Assembly (NCBI GenBank): GCA_013314715.1
Contig: JABUFC010000007.1
Location: 1-64,000 of the forward strand
Source: Bacteroidales bacterium
GTDB lineage: Bacteria > Bacteroidota > Bacteroidia > Bacteroidales > GWA2-32-17
Length of the DNA stretch: 64,000 bases
Direction: 5' to 3'
Shown: positions 9,501 through 19,755 of the stretch, piece after piece
How positions within the stretch are numbered: position 1 is the stretch's first letter
How the letters are laid out: every line of letters starts with the position of its first letter
Program-made: the position numbers and the translations under genes
The notes under the pieces: generated by a model
Seen by the model: only the letters and a program-made list of their open reading frames with translations
What the model was told of the DNA's origin: nothing
Databases searched by the model: none

Positions 9501-10796
9501 AGGATGATTTTTCAAAACATTTTCGAGAATGTCCCAAACAACAGGGTCGCGACGATCAACAATTTTCTTAGCAGATTTTACCGTTTTAACAATTCCACGT
9601 TCAATAAGCTTGCGTATGATAAATGGTTTATAAAGTTCGGCCGCCATATCTTTTGGGAGTCCGCACTCATGTATTTGCAATTCGGGTCCTACAACGATAA
9701 CCGAACGAGCGGAATAATCGACACGTTTACCTAATAAGTTTTGACGGAAACGACCTTGCTTACCTTTTAAGCTATCGCTTAGTGATTTTAATGGACGATT
9801 ACCTTCGGTTTTTACCGCTTGCGATTTTCTGGAATTGTCGAGTAAGCTATCAACAGCTTCCTGAAGCATACGTTTTTCATTACGTAAAATAACTTCGGGA
9901 GCTTTTATGTCCATTAATCTTTTTAAACGATTATTACGAATAATAACTCGACGATATAAATCGTTTAAATCGCTGGTAGCAAAACGACCACCATCGAGTG
10001 GCACTAAAGGACGTAATTCGGGTGGAATAACGGGTAAAATCTTTAGTATCATCCATTCGGGACGATTAATATTCTTCGATTCACGGAATGCTTCAACTAC
10101 TTGTAATCGTTTAAGGGCTTCGAGTTTACGTTGTTGAGAAGATTCTTTTGAAGCAATATCGCGTAATTCGTATGATAAATCATCTAAATTGATTTTTTGA
10201 AGCAATTCATAAATTGCTTCAGCTCCCATTTTAGCAATAAATTTTTGAGGGTCGTCGTCGTGTAGGAGTTGATTTTCTTTTGGTAAATTTTTAATTATTT
10301 CGGTATATTCATCGTCGGTGAGTAAAGTATATTTTTGAATTTCTTCCGATTCAAGGATACCAGGGTTAATTACGATATAACGTTCGTAATAAATAATAGA
10401 TTCAATTTTTTTGGAATTTAAGCCTAATAAGGCACCGATTTTATTGGGTTGTGAACGAATATACCAAATATGCGCAACCGGAACAACAAGTTGGATATGT
10501 CCCATACGTTCGCGACGTACTTTTTTTTCGGTTACTTCCACTCCGCAACGGTCGCAAACAATGCCTTTGTAACGAATACGTTTATATTTACCGCAATGGC
10601 ATTCGTAATCTTTAACAGGTCCGAAAATACGTTCGCAAAATAAACCATCACGTTCAGGTTTATAGGTTCTGTAGTTGATGGTTTCGGGTTTTAATACTTC
10701 ACCCCACGAATGGTCGAGAATTTCTTCAGGTGAAGCTAAACCAATAGTTACTTTGCTAAAATTGGGTTTTATTTTATTTTCTTTTCTAAAAGCCAT
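6507..10796 (-). CDS. rpoC: DNA-directed RNA polymerase subunit beta-prime
   Basis: Largest catalytic subunit of RNA polymerase, 1429 residues. Near the N-terminus are the zinc-binding cysteines of the CHCGKYKR...CDRCG region. The Mg2+-binding catalytic loop is [12 protein letters not shown]. The second zinc site ([13 protein letters not shown]) and the trigger-loop and C-terminal regions ([23 protein letters not shown]) are all present and intact. It begins 32 bases after rpoB and overlaps DUF3467 at its end. Confidence 0.97.
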   Translation of the reverse strand: MAFRKENKIKPNFSKVTIGLASPEEILDHSWGEVLKPETINYRTYKPERDGLFCERIFGPVKDYECHCGKYKRIRYKGIVCDRCGVEVTEKKVRRERMGHIQLVVPVAHIWYIRSQPNKIGALLGLNSKKIESIIYYERYIVINPGILESEEIQKYTLLTDDEYTEIIKNLPKENQLLHDDDPQKFIAKMGAEAIYELLQKINLDDLSYELRDIASKESSQQRKLEALKRLQVVEAFRESKNINRPEWMILKILPVIPPELRPLVPLDGGRFATSDLNDLYRRVIIRNNRLKRLMDIKAPEVILRNEKRMLQEAVDSLLDNSRKSQAVKTEGNRPLKSLSDSLKGKQGRFRQNLLGKRVDYSARSVIVVGPELQIHECGLPKDMAAELYKPFIIRKLIERGIVKTVKSAKKIVDRRDPVVWDILENVLKNHPVLLNRAPTLHRLGIQAFQPKLIEGKAIQLHPLVCTAFNADFDGDQMAVHLPLGNAAILEAQLLMLASHNILNPSNGAPITVPSQDMVLGLYYITKPAKSTPTFKVKGEGAIFYSPEEVIIAYNEGKVDMHAQIKVRVDDVVDGKQVKHIVDTTVGRVLFNELVPKEVGFINELLTKKSLRDIISKVLKVVGIARTAKFLDDIKNMGYHMAFKGGLSFNLEDVIVPPEKEKLIEEGYAQVEEVMQNYNMGFITNNERYNQIIDIWTHTNAKLTNLVLKQISEHRDGFNPVYMMLDSGARGSKEQIRQLCGMRGLMAKPQKSGSTGNEIIENPILANFKEGLSVLEYFISTHGARKGLADTALKTADAGYLTRRLVDVTQDVIINQEDCGTLRGLVASAVKKGEEVVESLYDRILGRVSVHDVYHPQTGELIVSAGEEITEEIAETIENSPIESVEIRSVLTCESKKGVCAKCYGRNLATGRMVKIGEAVGVIAAQSIGEPGTQLTLRTFHVGGTASNITTESNVTAKYDGIIELEELRTVPYEEEPKSKTRIVVSRLTELRLIDKNTGIILMTHNIPYGSKLYVEHGAEVKKGDLLCEWDPYNAVIISEATGTVDFEYMIENVTYREESDEQTGFKEKVIIETRDKTKNPVIKIVGKDGLEIKSYNIPVGAHVSLNVGDKIKTGSILVKIPRAVGKSGDITGGLPRVTELFEARNPSNPAVVAEIDGEVFYGKIKRGNREIIIRSKTGEEKKYMIPLSKQMLVQESDYVRAGTPLSDGAITPNDILAIKGPTVVQEYIVNEIQEVYRLQGVKINDKHFEIVVRQMMRKVQIEDPGDTRFLEKMLVDKIEFLEENDNIYGKKVVIDAGDSENFKPGMIVSVRQLRDENSMLKRNDKKLVSARDAVPATASQVLQGITRAALQTHSFISAASFQETTKVLNEAAVRGKVDTLEGLKENVIVGHLIPAGTGLREYQRMIVGSKQDLENLSNIRKKNVEVNE

Positions 10797-10828
10797 AATT
10801 TAATTTTTTTAGGTTGCGGAATAATGAA

Positions 10829-13800
10829 TTAATCCATATTAATACTTAATCCTAAACCACGCAATTCGTGAATAAGTACATTAAACGATTCCGGAGTTCC
10901 GGGTTGTGGTAAGGGTTCACCTTTAACAATAGCTTCGTATGCTTTTGCTCTACCCACAACATCGTCTGATTTGATGGTTAATATTTCTTGTAAAATGTTG
11001 GATGCGCCAAAAGCTTCGAGGGCCCAAACTTCCATTTCTCCAAAACGTTGACCACCAAATTGTGCTTTACCACCAAGAGGTTGTTGAGTAATCAAAGAAT
11101 AAGGACCGATAGAGCGTGCGTGCATTTTATCGTCAACCATATGGCTAAGTTTAAGCATATAAATATAGCCAACAGTTGCTGGTTGGTCGAAACGTTCGCC
11201 TGTTCCACCGTCGTACAAATAGGTTCTACCATAACGTGGAACTCCAGCTTTATCAGTATATTCATTTATTTGGTCTAATGTAGCACCGTCGAATACGGGT
11301 GTAGAAAACTTAACACCTAATTTTTCGCCAGCCCAACCCAATACTGTTTCATATATTTGCCCTAAGTTCATACGCGAAGGAACGCCCAATGGATTTAATA
11401 CAATATCAACAGGGGTACCATCGTCCATAAATGGCATATCTTCTTGACGCACAATTTTTGAAACAATACCTTTGTTACCGTGACGCCCTGCCATTTTATC
11501 GCCCACTTTAATAGGACGTTTTTGTGCAACATAAACTTTTGCAAGTTTTACAATACCTTGAGGCAATTCATCTCCTACCGATAAGCTAAATTTTTTACGT
11601 TTTACTTCTGATTCAATTTCTTTGTATTTTAATATATAATTATGAATGAGTTGTGAAATAATTTCATTTTTAGCTTTATCGGTGGTCCACTTATTAGGAT
11701 TAATATTTAGATAATCTATTGATTGTAATTGTTTTAGAGTAAATTTACTTCCTTTGGCAATTTGTTCTTTATTGGCAAAATCTTTTACTCCTTGCGAAGT
11801 CTTTCCTGTAACAATTTCGAATAATTTATCTATTAACTTTTGTTTAAGTTCAGCATATTTTTTATTTGCTTCTTCGTCAATTTTATCCATCAAGTTCTTT
11901 TCGGCAGTTTTAACCTTACGTTCTTTTATCTGTCGAGAGAATAATTTTTTATCAATTACCACACCATACATAGAAGGTGGAACTTTTAAAGAAGCATCTT
12001 TTACATCACCGGCTTTGTCGCCAAAAATAGCACGAAGAAGTTTTTCTTCGGGCGTTGGATCAGATTCACCTTTGGGAGTAATTTTACCAATTAAAATATC
12101 GCCGGGTTTAACATATGCACCTATTCTTATTAAACCATTTTCGTCGAGATTTTTGGTAGCTTCTTCGCTTACATTAGGAATATCGGATGTAAGTTCTTCT
12201 ACACCTCGTTTAGTATCACGAACTTCAAGTACAAACTCATCAACATGAACCGATGTGAAGTAATCTTCACGAACTAATTTTTCGTTCAATACAATAGCGT
12301 CCTCAAAATTATAGCCTTTCCATGGCATAAAGGCAACTTTTAAATTTCTTCCAAGAGCTAATTCACCATTTTGGGTTGAATAACCTTCGGTAAGAGGTTC
12401 ACCTTTTTTTACCTTTTGGCCTTTTTTAACTAAAGGACGTAAAGTAATGGTAGTACTTTGGTTAGTACGTTTAAATTTGGGTAATTTATAAACGACTTTA
12501 TCGTCTTCGAAACTTAAAAATCGTTCTTCGTTTGTTCTGTTATATCGAATTACGATTTCATTAGCATCTACATACTCAACAACACCGTCATTTTCGGCGA
12601 CAATAACGGCTCTTGAGTCGATAGCCACTTTTGCTTCTAAACCTGTTCCAACAATGGGTGCTTCAGGTTTTAGCAATGGAACTGCTTGACGCATCATATT
12701 CGACCCCATAAGCGCACGGTTAGCGTCGTCGTGTTCGAGGAACGGAATTAAGCTAGCAGCGACTGAGGCAATTTGGTTTGGAGCCACGTCAATCAATTGA
12801 ATTTGTTCTGGCTCAAGTACTGGGAAGTCGCCTTTATAACGAGCTTTTACTTTAGGAACAATAAAGGTTCCGTCATCATTAATTAGCGCTGTTGCTTGTC
12901 CAATAATATTTTCTTCTTCTTCTTCGGCCGATAAATAAACAACTTCGTTATTATCTAGTTTTACCTTTCCGTTTTCAACTTTTCTGTAAGGAGTTTCAAT
13001 AAATCCGAGGTTATTAATTTTAGCATATATGGTGAGTGATGAAATAAGACCAATATTAGGACCTTCGGGAGTTTCAATTGGGCATAAACGTCCATAATGT
13101 GTGTAGTGAACGTCGCGTACTTCAAACCCTGCTCTTTCGCGAGTTAAACCACCTGGTCCTAAAGCAGAGATACGACGTTTATGGGTCATTTCAGCTAATG
13201 GATTGGTTTGATCCATAAACTGCGATAACGGATTAGTCCCAAAAAATGTATTTAGTACCGATGATAAGCTTTTAGAGTTAACTAAATCTGCAGGAGTAAA
13301 TACCTCATTATCTCGCACGTTCATTTTTTCACGAATGGTACGTGCCATACGTGCTAACCCTACTCCAAATTGACCCATAAGCTGCTCACCAACTGTTCTA
13401 ACCCTACGATTGCTCAAATGGTCAATATCGTCAACATCGGCTTTTGAGTTTATTAATTGAATTAAATATTGAATTATAGAAATTATATCTTCTTTTGTAA
13501 GGGTTCTAACGTCTATAGGGGTTTCGAGATTTAATTTTTTATTTATTCTGTATCGACCTACTTCACCTAAATCGTAACGTTTAATAGAGAAAAATAAATT
13601 TTCGATAGTTGAGCGTGCGGTTTCTTCATCGGGTGGTTCTGCACTCCTTAATTGACGGTATATATAATAAATAGCTTCTTTTTCTGAATTGGTAGCGTCT
13701 TTTTGTAAAGTATTATAAATTATTGCGTAATCATTTAAATTTTGATCTTCGCGATGCAGGATAATAGTTTTTGCTCCTGAATCGACAATCATATCGATAT

Positions 13801-14638
13801 GGTCTTTTTCGATTATCGTTTCGCGTTCAATTATTACTTCGTTACGTTCTATCGACGACACTTCGCCGGTATCTTCATCAACAAAATCTTCGATCCATGT
13901 TTTTAAAACGCGAGCAGCTAAACGACGACCTATATATTTTTTTAAACCAGTTTTAGATACTTTGACTTCTTCGGCAAGATTAAATATTTCGAGAATATCT
14001 TTATCGGTTTGGAATCCAATTGCTCTTAATAAGGTTGTAACCGGTAATTTCTTTTTACGATCGATGTATGCATACATAACGTTATTAATGTCGGTAGCAA
14101 ACTCTATCCATGACCCTTTAAAAGGGATAATGCGAGCAGAGTAGAGTTTTGTACCATTAGCATGCATGCTTTGACCAAAGAAGACACCTGGCGAACGATG
14201 CAATTGAGAAACAATAATACGTTCTGCCCCATTAATAACAAATGTTCCTTTGGGTGTCATATACGGAACAGTACCCAAAAAAACATCTTCTACTTTAGTA
14301 TCAAAATCTTCGTGTTCGGGGTCGGTACAATATAATTTTAATTTTGCTTTTAGCGATACACTATATGTTAAACCTCTTTCTATACATTCATCAACGGTAT
14401 ATTTTGGAGGATCGACATAATAATCTATGAACTCCAATACAAAATTATTTCTAGTATCGGAAATAGGAAAGTTTTCTTGAAAAACTTTAAATAATCCTTC
14501 GTTTTTTCTTTTTTCAGGAGTAGAATTAAATTGAAAAAACTCCTCGAAAGATTTTAATTGTACTTCTAAAAAATCCGGATACGGATATTCAATTTTTTGA
14601 GTACTAAAACTAATTCTTTTATTTTTATTAGCAGACAT
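10829..14638 (-). CDS. rpoB: DNA-directed RNA polymerase subunit beta
   Basis: Beta subunit, 1269 residues, the usual Bacteroidota length. The rifampicin-region core is intact: [34 protein letters not shown], here with the standard Ser, Gln, Asp, His and Arg positions, so no obvious rifampicin-resistance change is seen. [11 protein letters not shown] and [19 protein letters not shown] near the end are also canonical. A strong hairpin with a T-tract lies in the 100-base gap after rplL and may attenuate its transcription relative to the ribosomal proteins. Confidence 0.97.
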   Translation of the reverse strand: MSANKNKRISFSTQKIEYPYPDFLEVQLKSFEEFFQFNSTPEKRKNEGLFKVFQENFPISDTRNNFVLEFIDYYVDPPKYTVDECIERGLTYSVSLKAKLKLYCTDPEHEDFDTKVEDVFLGTVPYMTPKGTFVINGAERIIVSQLHRSPGVFFGQSMHANGTKLYSARIIPFKGSWIEFATDINNVMYAYIDRKKKLPVTTLLRAIGFQTDKDILEIFNLAEEVKVSKTGLKKYIGRRLAARVLKTWIEDFVDEDTGEVSSIERNEVIIERETIIEKDHIDMIVDSGAKTIILHREDQNLNDYAIIYNTLQKDATNSEKEAIYYIYRQLRSAEPPDEETARSTIENLFFSIKRYDLGEVGRYRINKKLNLETPIDVRTLTKEDIISIIQYLIQLINSKADVDDIDHLSNRRVRTVGEQLMGQFGVGLARMARTIREKMNVRDNEVFTPADLVNSKSLSSVLNTFFGTNPLSQFMDQTNPLAEMTHKRRISALGPGGLTRERAGFEVRDVHYTHYGRLCPIETPEGPNIGLISSLTIYAKINNLGFIETPYRKVENGKVKLDNNEVVYLSAEEEEENIIGQATALINDDGTFIVPKVKARYKGDFPVLEPEQIQLIDVAPNQIASVAASLIPFLEHDDANRALMGSNMMRQAVPLLKPEAPIVGTGLEAKVAIDSRAVIVAENDGVVEYVDANEIVIRYNRTNEERFLSFEDDKVVYKLPKFKRTNQSTTITLRPLVKKGQKVKKGEPLTEGYSTQNGELALGRNLKVAFMPWKGYNFEDAIVLNEKLVREDYFTSVHVDEFVLEVRDTKRGVEELTSDIPNVSEEATKNLDENGLIRIGAYVKPGDILIGKITPKGESDPTPEEKLLRAIFGDKAGDVKDASLKVPPSMYGVVIDKKLFSRQIKERKVKTAEKNLMDKIDEEANKKYAELKQKLIDKLFEIVTGKTSQGVKDFANKEQIAKGSKFTLKQLQSIDYLNINPNKWTTDKAKNEIISQLIHNYILKYKEIESEVKRKKFSLSVGDELPQGIVKLAKVYVAQKRPIKVGDKMAGRHGNKGIVSKIVRQEDMPFMDDGTPVDIVLNPLGVPSRMNLGQIYETVLGWAGEKLGVKFSTPVFDGATLDQINEYTDKAGVPRYGRTYLYDGGTGERFDQPATVGYIYMLKLSHMVDDKMHARSIGPYSLITQQPLGGKAQFGGQRFGEMEVWALEAFGASNILQEILTIKSDDVVGRAKAYEAIVKGEPLPQPGTPESFNVLIHELRGLGLSINMD

Positions 14639-14680
14639 TGCAAATTATTTTAATGAACCTTAAATTAAGTAAAACAACAA

Positions 14681-14717
14681 AAAGGCTTAAGACCTATAAA
14701 ATAGGTCTTAAACCTTT
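14681..14717 (-). terminator. Attenuator-like terminator between rplL and rpoB
   Basis: A 17-bp stem (14681-14697 with 14701-14717, one wobble when read as RNA from the minus strand) closes a three-base loop. Its core is TTAAGACCTAT and its complement. In the minus direction it is followed by TTTTTG-TTG-TTTT, so it has the full form of an intrinsic terminator, yet rpoB starts 42 bases further on. Confidence 0.75.
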
Positions 14718-14738
14718 AATAAAAAGACGTTTGCTTTT

Positions 14739-15113
14739 TTATTTAAGTTCAACTTCTGCGCCTGCTTCTTCTAATTTTGCTTTTAATGATTCAGCTTCTT
14801 CTTTGCTAACACCTTCTTTTATTGCTTTAGGAGCTGCATCAACTAAATCTTTAGCTTCTTTTAAACCTAAATTTGTTAATTCTTTAACGAGTTTTACTAC
14901 TTGTAATTTAGCACCACCTGCCGATTTTAAAATAACATCGAATTGTGTTTTTTCAGCAGGACCAGATTCGCCACCAGCAGGAGCTGCTGCAACAGCTACA
15001 GGAGCTGCAGCGGGTTCGATACCATACTCATCTTTAAGTATTTGTGCTAATTCGTTAACTTCTTTTACGGTTAGATTTACTAACTGTTCAGCTAAAACTT
15101 TTAAATCTGCCAT
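14739..15113 (-). CDS. rplL: 50S ribosomal protein L7/L12
   Basis: Stalk protein that recruits translation GTPases. The 124-residue chain shows the N-terminal dimerisation helix ([25 protein letters not shown]), an Ala/Gly/Pro-rich hinge, and the C-terminal factor-binding domain ([26 protein letters not shown]...[27 protein letters not shown]). It follows rplJ by about 33 bases and is separated from rpoB by the attenuator-like hairpin. Confidence 0.96.
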   Translation of the reverse strand: MADLKVLAEQLVNLTVKEVNELAQILKDEYGIEPAAAPVAVAAAPAGGESGPAEKTQFDVILKSAGGAKLQVVKLVKELTNLGLKEAKDLVDAAPKAIKEGVSKEEAESLKAKLEEAGAEVELK

Positions 15114-15146
15114 TGTTGTAAAGTTTTAAATTTATACTACATTAAT

Positions 15147-15662
15147 TTATTTTTCTGAAAGGGTTTTCACCACACCGGCAATAATATGTTTACCGGATTC
15201 GAGTGAAGAAATAACGTTACGCATTGGTGATTGTAACAATAGAATGATGTCTCCAATGAGTTCTTCTTTGCTCTTGATTGAGGCAAGTGTTTCTAATTGA
15301 TTATCACCAACATAAACGGATTCTTCAACATAAGCTGCTTTAATTAAGGGTTTTGGTTGTTTTTTACGTAACTCCTTAATTAATTTTGCAGGTTCGCTAC
15401 TGGAGTTAGAAAACATTATAGAAGAGCCACCTTTTAAAGTATCGAAAATAGGTGTGTACTTATCTTCGAATTTTTCGAGTGCTTTTCTAAATAATGTATT
15501 TTTTACTGTTATCAGTTTAATGTTTTTCTCGTAACATTTACGACGCAACAAGCTAGTATCCGAAGCATTCATATCAGCAATATCAGTTACATAAAAGTGA
15601 CTGTATTGCTTAATTTGTTCGGTAAGTTGGTCGATTATTTGATTTTTTTCTTCTCTTGTCAT
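15147..15662 (-). CDS. rplJ: 50S ribosomal protein L10
   Basis: Base of the ribosomal stalk, binding 23S rRNA and L12 dimers. The 171 residues include the typical MTREEKNQIIDQLTEQI start and KLITVKNTLFRKAL. The gap to rplA is only 18 bases, so the long L10-binding leader known from enterobacteria has no room here; any autoregulation must act elsewhere. Confidence 0.95.
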   Translation of the reverse strand: MTREEKNQIIDQLTEQIKQYSHFYVTDIADMNASDTSLLRRKCYEKNIKLITVKNTLFRKALEKFEDKYTPIFDTLKGGSSIMFSNSSSEPAKLIKELRKKQPKPLIKAAYVEESVYVGDNQLETLASIKSKEELIGDIILLLQSPMRNVISSLESGKHIIAGVVKTLSEK

Positions 15663-15680
15663 AGTATTACTTCTCCCTCA

Positions 15681-16376
15681 TTAAGCTTCAACAGACTTAG
15701 GATCAACTTTAATACCCGGGCTCATAGTACTTGACATGTATAAGCTCTGGATATAAGTTCCTTTTGCTGAAGTTGGTTTAAGTTTAATAATAGTGCGAAT
15801 AAATTCAAGTGCATTTTCGTAAATTTGGGTTTCGTTAAATGAAACTTTACCAATAGAAGAGTGTACAATGCCGTTTTTATCAACTTTAAAATCTATTTTT
15901 CCCATCTTTACTTCTTTTACGGCTTTACCAATTTCCATGGTAACGGTACCACTTTTAGGATTTGGCATTAAACCACGGGGTCCTAAAACTTTACCCAATG
16001 CACCTATTTTACCCATTACCGAGGGCATAGTAATAATAACATCTACATCTGTCCAACCACCCTTTATCTTTTCGATATACTCATCTAAACCAACATAATC
16101 GGCACCAGCTTCTTTAGCTTCTGTTTCTTTATCGGGTGTACACAATACCAACACGCGAGTTTGTTTACCTGTTCCGTGAGGTAGTGTAACTACACCACGA
16201 ACCATTTGATTCGATTTACGTGGGTCAATACCTAAACGTACATCTAAATCAACAGAAGCATCAAACTTTGTAAAAGTAATTTCTTTTACTAGCTTGGCTG
16301 CTTCTTGCAAAGTATAAGCTTGTTGCTTATTGAGCTTTGCAAGCACTGATTTTCTATTTTTTGTTAACTTATTCAT
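15681..16376 (-). CDS. rplA: 50S ribosomal protein L1
   Basis: L1-stalk protein, 231 residues. The family signature is seen in the [12 protein letters not shown] and [27 protein letters not shown] regions. It is placed 15 bases after rplK, as in the conserved rplK-rplA pair. Confidence 0.96.
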   Translation of the reverse strand: MNKLTKNRKSVLAKLNKQQAYTLQEAAKLVKEITFTKFDASVDLDVRLGIDPRKSNQMVRGVVTLPHGTGKQTRVLVLCTPDKETEAKEAGADYVGLDEYIEKIKGGWTDVDVIITMPSVMGKIGALGKVLGPRGLMPNPKSGTVTMEIGKAVKEVKMGKIDFKVDKNGIVHSSIGKVSFNETQIYENALEFIRTIIKLKPTSAKGTYIQSLYMSSTMSPGIKVDPKSVEA

Positions 16377-16391
16377 TGTAAATTATTATTA

Positions 16392-16832
16392 CTAGTTAAA
16401 AGGAGGTGTACCAACAACTGTTATTCCCATGCTTCTGGCTGTACCAGCAATCATTTTCATTGCCGACTCAAGCGTAAAACAGTTTAAATCAACCATTTTA
16501 TCTTGAGCAATAGCTTTAACCTGATCCCAGGTAACTTGCCCTACTTTGTTACGGTTGGGTTCAGATGAACCTTTTTGCAATTTTGCAGCTTCGAGCAATT
16601 GAACTGCAGCAGGAGGAGTTTTTACAACAAAATCAAACGATTTATCGTTGTAAACGGTAATTACAACGGGTAAAATCTTACCTGCCTTGTCTTGTGTTCG
16701 GGCATTAAATTGTTTGCAAAATTCCATGATATTAACACCTTTTGAACCTAATGCAGGTCCTACGGGTGGTGATGGATTTGCAGCACCGCCTTTAATTTGT
16801 AACTTAATGTAAGTTTCAATTTGCTTTGCCAT
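16392..16832 (-). CDS. rplK: 50S ribosomal protein L11
   Basis: GTPase-centre protein, 146 residues. [36 protein letters not shown] is the standard N-terminal domain; the C-terminal rRNA-binding domain ends with [19 protein letters not shown]. It starts six bases after nusG. Confidence 0.96.
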   Translation of the reverse strand: MAKQIETYIKLQIKGGAANPSPPVGPALGSKGVNIMEFCKQFNARTQDKAGKILPVVITVYNDKSFDFVVKTPPAAVQLLEAAKLQKGSSEPNRNKVGQVTWDQVKAIAQDKMVDLNCFTLESAMKMIAGTARSMGITVVGTPPFN

Positions 16833-16838
16833 AGGCTT

Positions 16839-17387
16839 TTAATTTTCTTTTTCTACTTGCATAAAACTTAACTCAAGGGGGGTTTTACGTCCAAAAATTT
16901 TTACCATCACCTTGAGTTTCTTTTTTTCTTCGTTCACTTCTTCGATGATACCAGTAAAGCCATTGAAAGGCCCGTCAATAACTTTAACCGATTCATTAAC
17001 GAAGAATGGTGTAACGTTTTCTTCACCACTTTCAGCTAACTCGTCCACTTTTCCTAATATACGATTAATTTCGTTTGGTTTTAGTGGAATAGGTTCGCCT
17101 TCGGGAGTTGTTAAAAATCCGAGTACACCATTTACATGACGTATTATATGGGCTATCTCGCCCACTAATGTGCCATATATTAAGATGTAACCGGGGAAAT
17201 AATTACGTTCTTTACTAATCTTTTTACCTTTTCGTAATTGATAAACTTTTTCGGTAGGAACTAATACCTGCGAAACATAATCTTGTAAATTGAGACGATT
17301 AATTTCGGCCTCAATATACTCTTTTATCTTCTTTTCTTTGCCACTAATGGCTTTTACTACATACCACTGTTTCGAGTTATCGTCCAT
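16839..17387 (-). CDS. nusG: Transcription termination/antitermination factor NusG
   Basis: Elongation factor that binds RNA polymerase and couples it to the ribosome or Rho. The 182-residue chain has the NGN domain ([33 protein letters not shown]) and a C-terminal KOW motif ([40 protein letters not shown]). It lies 12 bases after secE in the standard secE-nusG order. Confidence 0.95.
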   Translation of the reverse strand: MDDNSKQWYVVKAISGKEKKIKEYIEAEINRLNLQDYVSQVLVPTEKVYQLRKGKKISKERNYFPGYILIYGTLVGEIAHIIRHVNGVLGFLTTPEGEPIPLKPNEINRILGKVDELAESGEENVTPFFVNESVKVIDGPFNGFTGIIEEVNEEKKKLKVMVKIFGRKTPLELSFMQVEKEN

Positions 17388-17399
17388 ACCTAAAGAAGA

Positions 17400-17594
17400 T
17401 TAGTAAAACAACCTGTAAATCCCATGCATTACATTGCTGAAAGCTAAGTCCATCAATGAAACGATGAGTGCTATAATAAAGGAAGCAACCATTACAACGA
17501 TAGCACTTGACTGAAGCTCTTTCCATGTAGGCCAAGTAACTTTCTCTTTAAGCTCTACATAAGCTTCGTGCAAGTATGTTCTAATTTTTTTCAT
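17400..17594 (-). CDS. secE: Preprotein translocase subunit SecE
   Basis: Small essential membrane subunit of the SecYEG channel. The start is the ATG at 17594, giving 64 residues beginning MKKIRTYLHEAY; a longer frame would run through the tRNA-Trp gene. It has the amphipathic helix with KEKVTWPTWKEL and one transmembrane helix (SAIVVMVASFIIALIVSLMDLAF), the single-helix form of the family. It lies 14 bases from tRNA-Trp. Confidence 0.93.
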   Translation of the reverse strand: MKKIRTYLHEAYVELKEKVTWPTWKELQSSAIVVMVASFIIALIVSLMDLAFSNVMHGIYRLFY

Positions 17595-17608
17595 AATTAC
17601 TTTTTGTC

Positions 17609-17684
17609 TGGCACGGGTGGAGAGACTCGAACTCCCAGCCAATGGTTTTGGAGACCACTACTCTACCAATTGAGCTACACCCGT
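17609..17684 (-). tRNA. trpT: tRNA-Trp (CCA)
   Basis: The 76-base cloverleaf has an acceptor stem ACGGGTG/CACCCGT, a D arm AGCTCAATTGGTAGAGT, an anticodon loop CT-CCA-AA and a T arm GGGAG-TTCGAGT-CTCCC. The 3' CCA appears to be encoded (17609-17611), unlike in the other four tRNAs here. It lies between tuf and secE. Confidence 0.97.
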
Positions 17685-17689
17685 ATAAA

Positions 17690-17715
17690 AGTAAAACAGC
17701 TAATGCTGTTTTACT
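17690..17715 (-). terminator. Hairpin downstream of tuf (possible partial or bidirectional terminator)
   Basis: A perfect 11-bp stem AGTAAAACAGC with its complement closes a four-base loop. On the minus strand only a short TTTATAC tail follows before tRNA-Trp, so termination of tuf transcripts may be partial; on the plus strand a longer T-tract follows but no plus-strand gene reads into it. Confidence 0.6.
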
Positions 17716-17725
17716 TTATTTTTTT

Positions 17726-18913
17726 TTATTCAATAATTTCGGTTACCTGACCTGCTCCAACGGTTCTACCACCTTCGCGAATAGCAAAGCGTAAACCCTT
17801 ATTGATAGCAACAGGATAAATCAATTTTACTTCGATAGATAAGTTATCGCCTGGCATAACCATTTCTACACCTTCGGGAAGAATAACTTCACCAGTAATA
17901 TCTAAGGTACGTAAGTAGAATTGTGGACGATAGTGATTTCTGAATGCAGTATGACGTCCACCTTCTTCTTTCTTTAAGATATAAACTTCGGCTTTAAAAT
18001 GGGTATGAGGGGTTATGGTTCCAGGTTTTGCAATAACCATACCTCTTTGAATTTCTTTTTTATCAATACCACGAAGTAATAAACCTACGTTATCACCAGC
18101 TTCACCACGGTCTAATATTTTGCGGAACATTTCAACACCTGTGATAACCGTTTTTTTCTTTTCATGTCCTAAACCAACAATTTCCATTTCGTCGCCGGTA
18201 TTTACAACTCCGGTTTCGATTCTACCGGTAGCAACAGTACCACGACCTGTAATAGAGAATACGTCTTCAACAGGCATTAAGAATGGCTTATCGATATCGC
18301 GAGTAGGCAGAGGAATATACTCATCAACTGCGTTCATGAGTTCCATAATTTTTGCTACCCATTTGGGATCGCCATTTAAACCGCCTAATGCAGAACCGCG
18401 GATAACAGGAGCATTATCGCCATCGAATTGATAGAAGCTTAATAATTCGCGAACTTCCATTTCTACGAGGTCGAGCATTTCTTCGTCTTCTACCATGTCC
18501 ACTTTGTTGATGAAAACAACAATTTTAGGAACATTTACCTGACGAGCTAAAAGAATATGTTCGCGGGTTTGTGGCATAGGACCATCGGTAGCAGCAACCA
18601 CTAAAATAGCACCATCCATTTGTGCAGCACCGGTAACCATGTTTTTAATATAGTCGGCATGTCCGGGGCAGTCGATATGAGCATAATGTCTTTTTTCAGT
18701 TTGATATTCAACATGAGCAGTGTTAATTGTAATACCACGTTCTTTTTCTTCCGGTGCATTATCAATAGAATCAAATGAACGGAATTCTGATAATCCTTTT
18801 TCTGCCAAAACTTTAGTAATTGCAGCCGTTAAAGTGGTCTTACCATGGTCTATGTGTCCAATGGTACCAATATTAACGTGAGGTTTCGTTCTTTCAAATT
18901 TTTCTTTTGCCAT
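17726..18913 (-). CDS. tuf: Translation elongation factor Tu
   Basis: GTPase that delivers aminoacyl-tRNA to the ribosome, 395 residues. G1 is GHIDHGKT (Ile in place of the more usual Val), the effector region contains [13 protein letters not shown]3 is DCPGHADY and G4 is [10 protein letters not shown]. Domains 2 and 3 are complete to [11 protein letters not shown]. It has no clear promoter of its own and is probably transcribed with the four upstream tRNA genes. Confidence 0.97.
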   Translation of the reverse strand: MAKEKFERTKPHVNIGTIGHIDHGKTTLTAAITKVLAEKGLSEFRSFDSIDNAPEEKERGITINTAHVEYQTEKRHYAHIDCPGHADYIKNMVTGAAQMDGAILVVAATDGPMPQTREHILLARQVNVPKIVVFINKVDMVEDEEMLDLVEMEVRELLSFYQFDGDNAPVIRGSALGGLNGDPKWVAKIMELMNAVDEYIPLPTRDIDKPFLMPVEDVFSITGRGTVATGRIETGVVNTGDEMEIVGLGHEKKKTVITGVEMFRKILDRGEAGDNVGLLLRGIDKKEIQRGMVIAKPGTITPHTHFKAEVYILKKEEGGRHTAFRNHYRPQFYLRTLDITGEVILPEGVEMVMPGDNLSIEVKLIYPVAINKGLRFAIREGGRTVGAGQVTEIIE

Positions 18914-18960
18914 AATTTAGAATTTTATAAAATTAATACTCGTTTTTAAAATAAAGTTAG

Positions 18961-19032
<72 letters not shown>

Positions 19033-19038
19033 AAAAAG

Positions 19039-19111
19039 AGCGGGAAACGGGACTCGGACCCGCGACCCTCAGCGTGGAAGGCTGATGCTCTACCAACTGA
19101 GCTATTCCCGC
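19039..19111 (-). tRNA. glyT: tRNA-Gly (UCC)
   Basis: Acceptor GCGGGAA/TTCCCGC, anticodon stem TCAGC/GCTGA with loop CT-TCC-AC, and T arm with GGTCCGAGT. CCA is not encoded. It is seven bases upstream of tRNA-Thr(GGU). Confidence 0.96.
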
Positions 19112-19126
19112 AACTATATTGGTAAG

Positions 19127-19209
19127 TGGGGAGAGCAGGATTCGAACCTACGAAGGCATACGCCAGCAGATTTACAGTCTGCCCCAGTTGGCCGCTTTGG
19201 TATCTCCCC
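19127..19209 (-). tRNA. tyrU: tRNA-Tyr (GUA)
   Basis: An 83-base tRNA with acceptor GGGGAGA/TCTCCCC, anticodon stem CAGAC.../...TCTG with GTA, and the long class II variable arm expected for tRNA-Tyr. CCA is not encoded. Confidence 0.96.
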
Positions 19210-19221
19210 AACTTAATTTTG

Positions 19222-19295
19222 AGCCGATGGAGGGATTCGAACCCCCGACCCGCTGATTACAAATCAGCTGCTCTGGCCAACTGAGCTACATCGGC
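19222..19295 (-). tRNA. thrU: tRNA-Thr (UGU)
   Basis: Acceptor GCCGATG/CATCGGC, anticodon stem GCTGA/TCAGC with loop TT-TGT-AA, and T arm GGGGG-TTCGAAT-CCCTC. CCA is not encoded. It is the first gene of the tRNA-tuf transcript, starting about 28 bases after the promoter's TAnnTTTG box. Confidence 0.96.
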
Positions 19296-19323
19296 AATCA
19301 AAGAACCTTAAAATTTTAGACCG

Positions 19324-19354
19324 CAAAGATATACCAAATAAATGATATTTCAAA
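19324..19354 (-). promoter_or_regulatory. Promoter of the tRNA-tuf operon
   Basis: On the minus strand TTTG (19351-19354), 19 bases, then TATCTTTG (19324-19331): a full match to the Bacteroidota primary-sigma consensus TTTG-N19-TAnnTTTG. It lies between the hpf terminator and the first tRNA. Confidence 0.88.
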
Positions 19355-19371
19355 ATATATTTAAAAAAAAA

Positions 19372-19405
19372 TTAAAGGGTTGTACTATTTTTTACAACCC
19401 TTTAA
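19372..19405 (-). terminator. Rho-independent terminator after hpf
   Basis: A perfect 13-bp stem (19372-19384 with 19393-19405) closes an eight-base loop. In the minus direction it is followed by a run of nine T. It ends the rpsU-xerC-hpf group and isolates the tRNA-tuf promoter. Confidence 0.9.
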
Positions 19406-19427
19406 TTATCAATTCATTAAAACAATA

Positions 19428-19718
19428 TTAGTGTTTATCTTTTAACTTTTCAAGTTGACGATGTAAAACTTCAACGGCTGAATCGGCTGCTTCTTCAAAG
19501 GTTCTGGATTGTTTTTTAACAAATAAATGATTGCCCGGAACTTCGAGTTTTATTTCAGCGATTTTATTTTCCTGAGACTCCGATTTATCAAGACGCAAAA
19601 CCACATCGGCATGAATTACCTTTTTATATCTATTCATAAGTTTGTCAACGCGTTCATGAATAAATTCTTCTAAGCGACTATCGGCGTCAAAATGGACTGT
19701 TTGAATTTTTACTTTCAT
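19428..19718 (-). CDS. hpf: Ribosome hibernation-promoting factor (short HPF/RaiA type)
   Basis: Binds the 30S subunit in slow growth and inactivates ribosomes. The 96-residue product has the S30AE fold: KIQTVHFDADSRLEEFIHERVDKLMNRYKK then beta strands ADVVLRLDKSESQENKIAEIKLEVPGNHLFVKKQSRTFEEAADSAVEVLHRQL. It has no C-terminal dimerisation domain, so it is the short form. The ATG at 19718 is chosen because GGAGGAA lies eight bases upstream, an unusually good Shine-Dalgarno sequence for this phylum; an earlier ATG overlaps that site. Confidence 0.9.
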   Translation of the reverse strand: MKVKIQTVHFDADSRLEEFIHERVDKLMNRYKKVIHADVVLRLDKSESQENKIAEIKLEVPGNHLFVKKQSRTFEEAADSAVEVLHRQLEKLKDKH

Positions 19719-19755
19719 AATATATTCCTCCATTATTTAAAGTTTGTAAATTATT

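Noticed and set aside
11754-12248. Long plus-strand frame of 164 codons inside rpoB
   Set aside because: It is a Ser/Phe-rich antisense shadow of rpoB. The same applies to the 163-codon frame over rplL and the 173-codon frame over pseB.
15663-15680. L10-binding leader before rplJ
   Set aside because: The gap between rplA and rplJ is only 18 bases, so no leader structure can fit.
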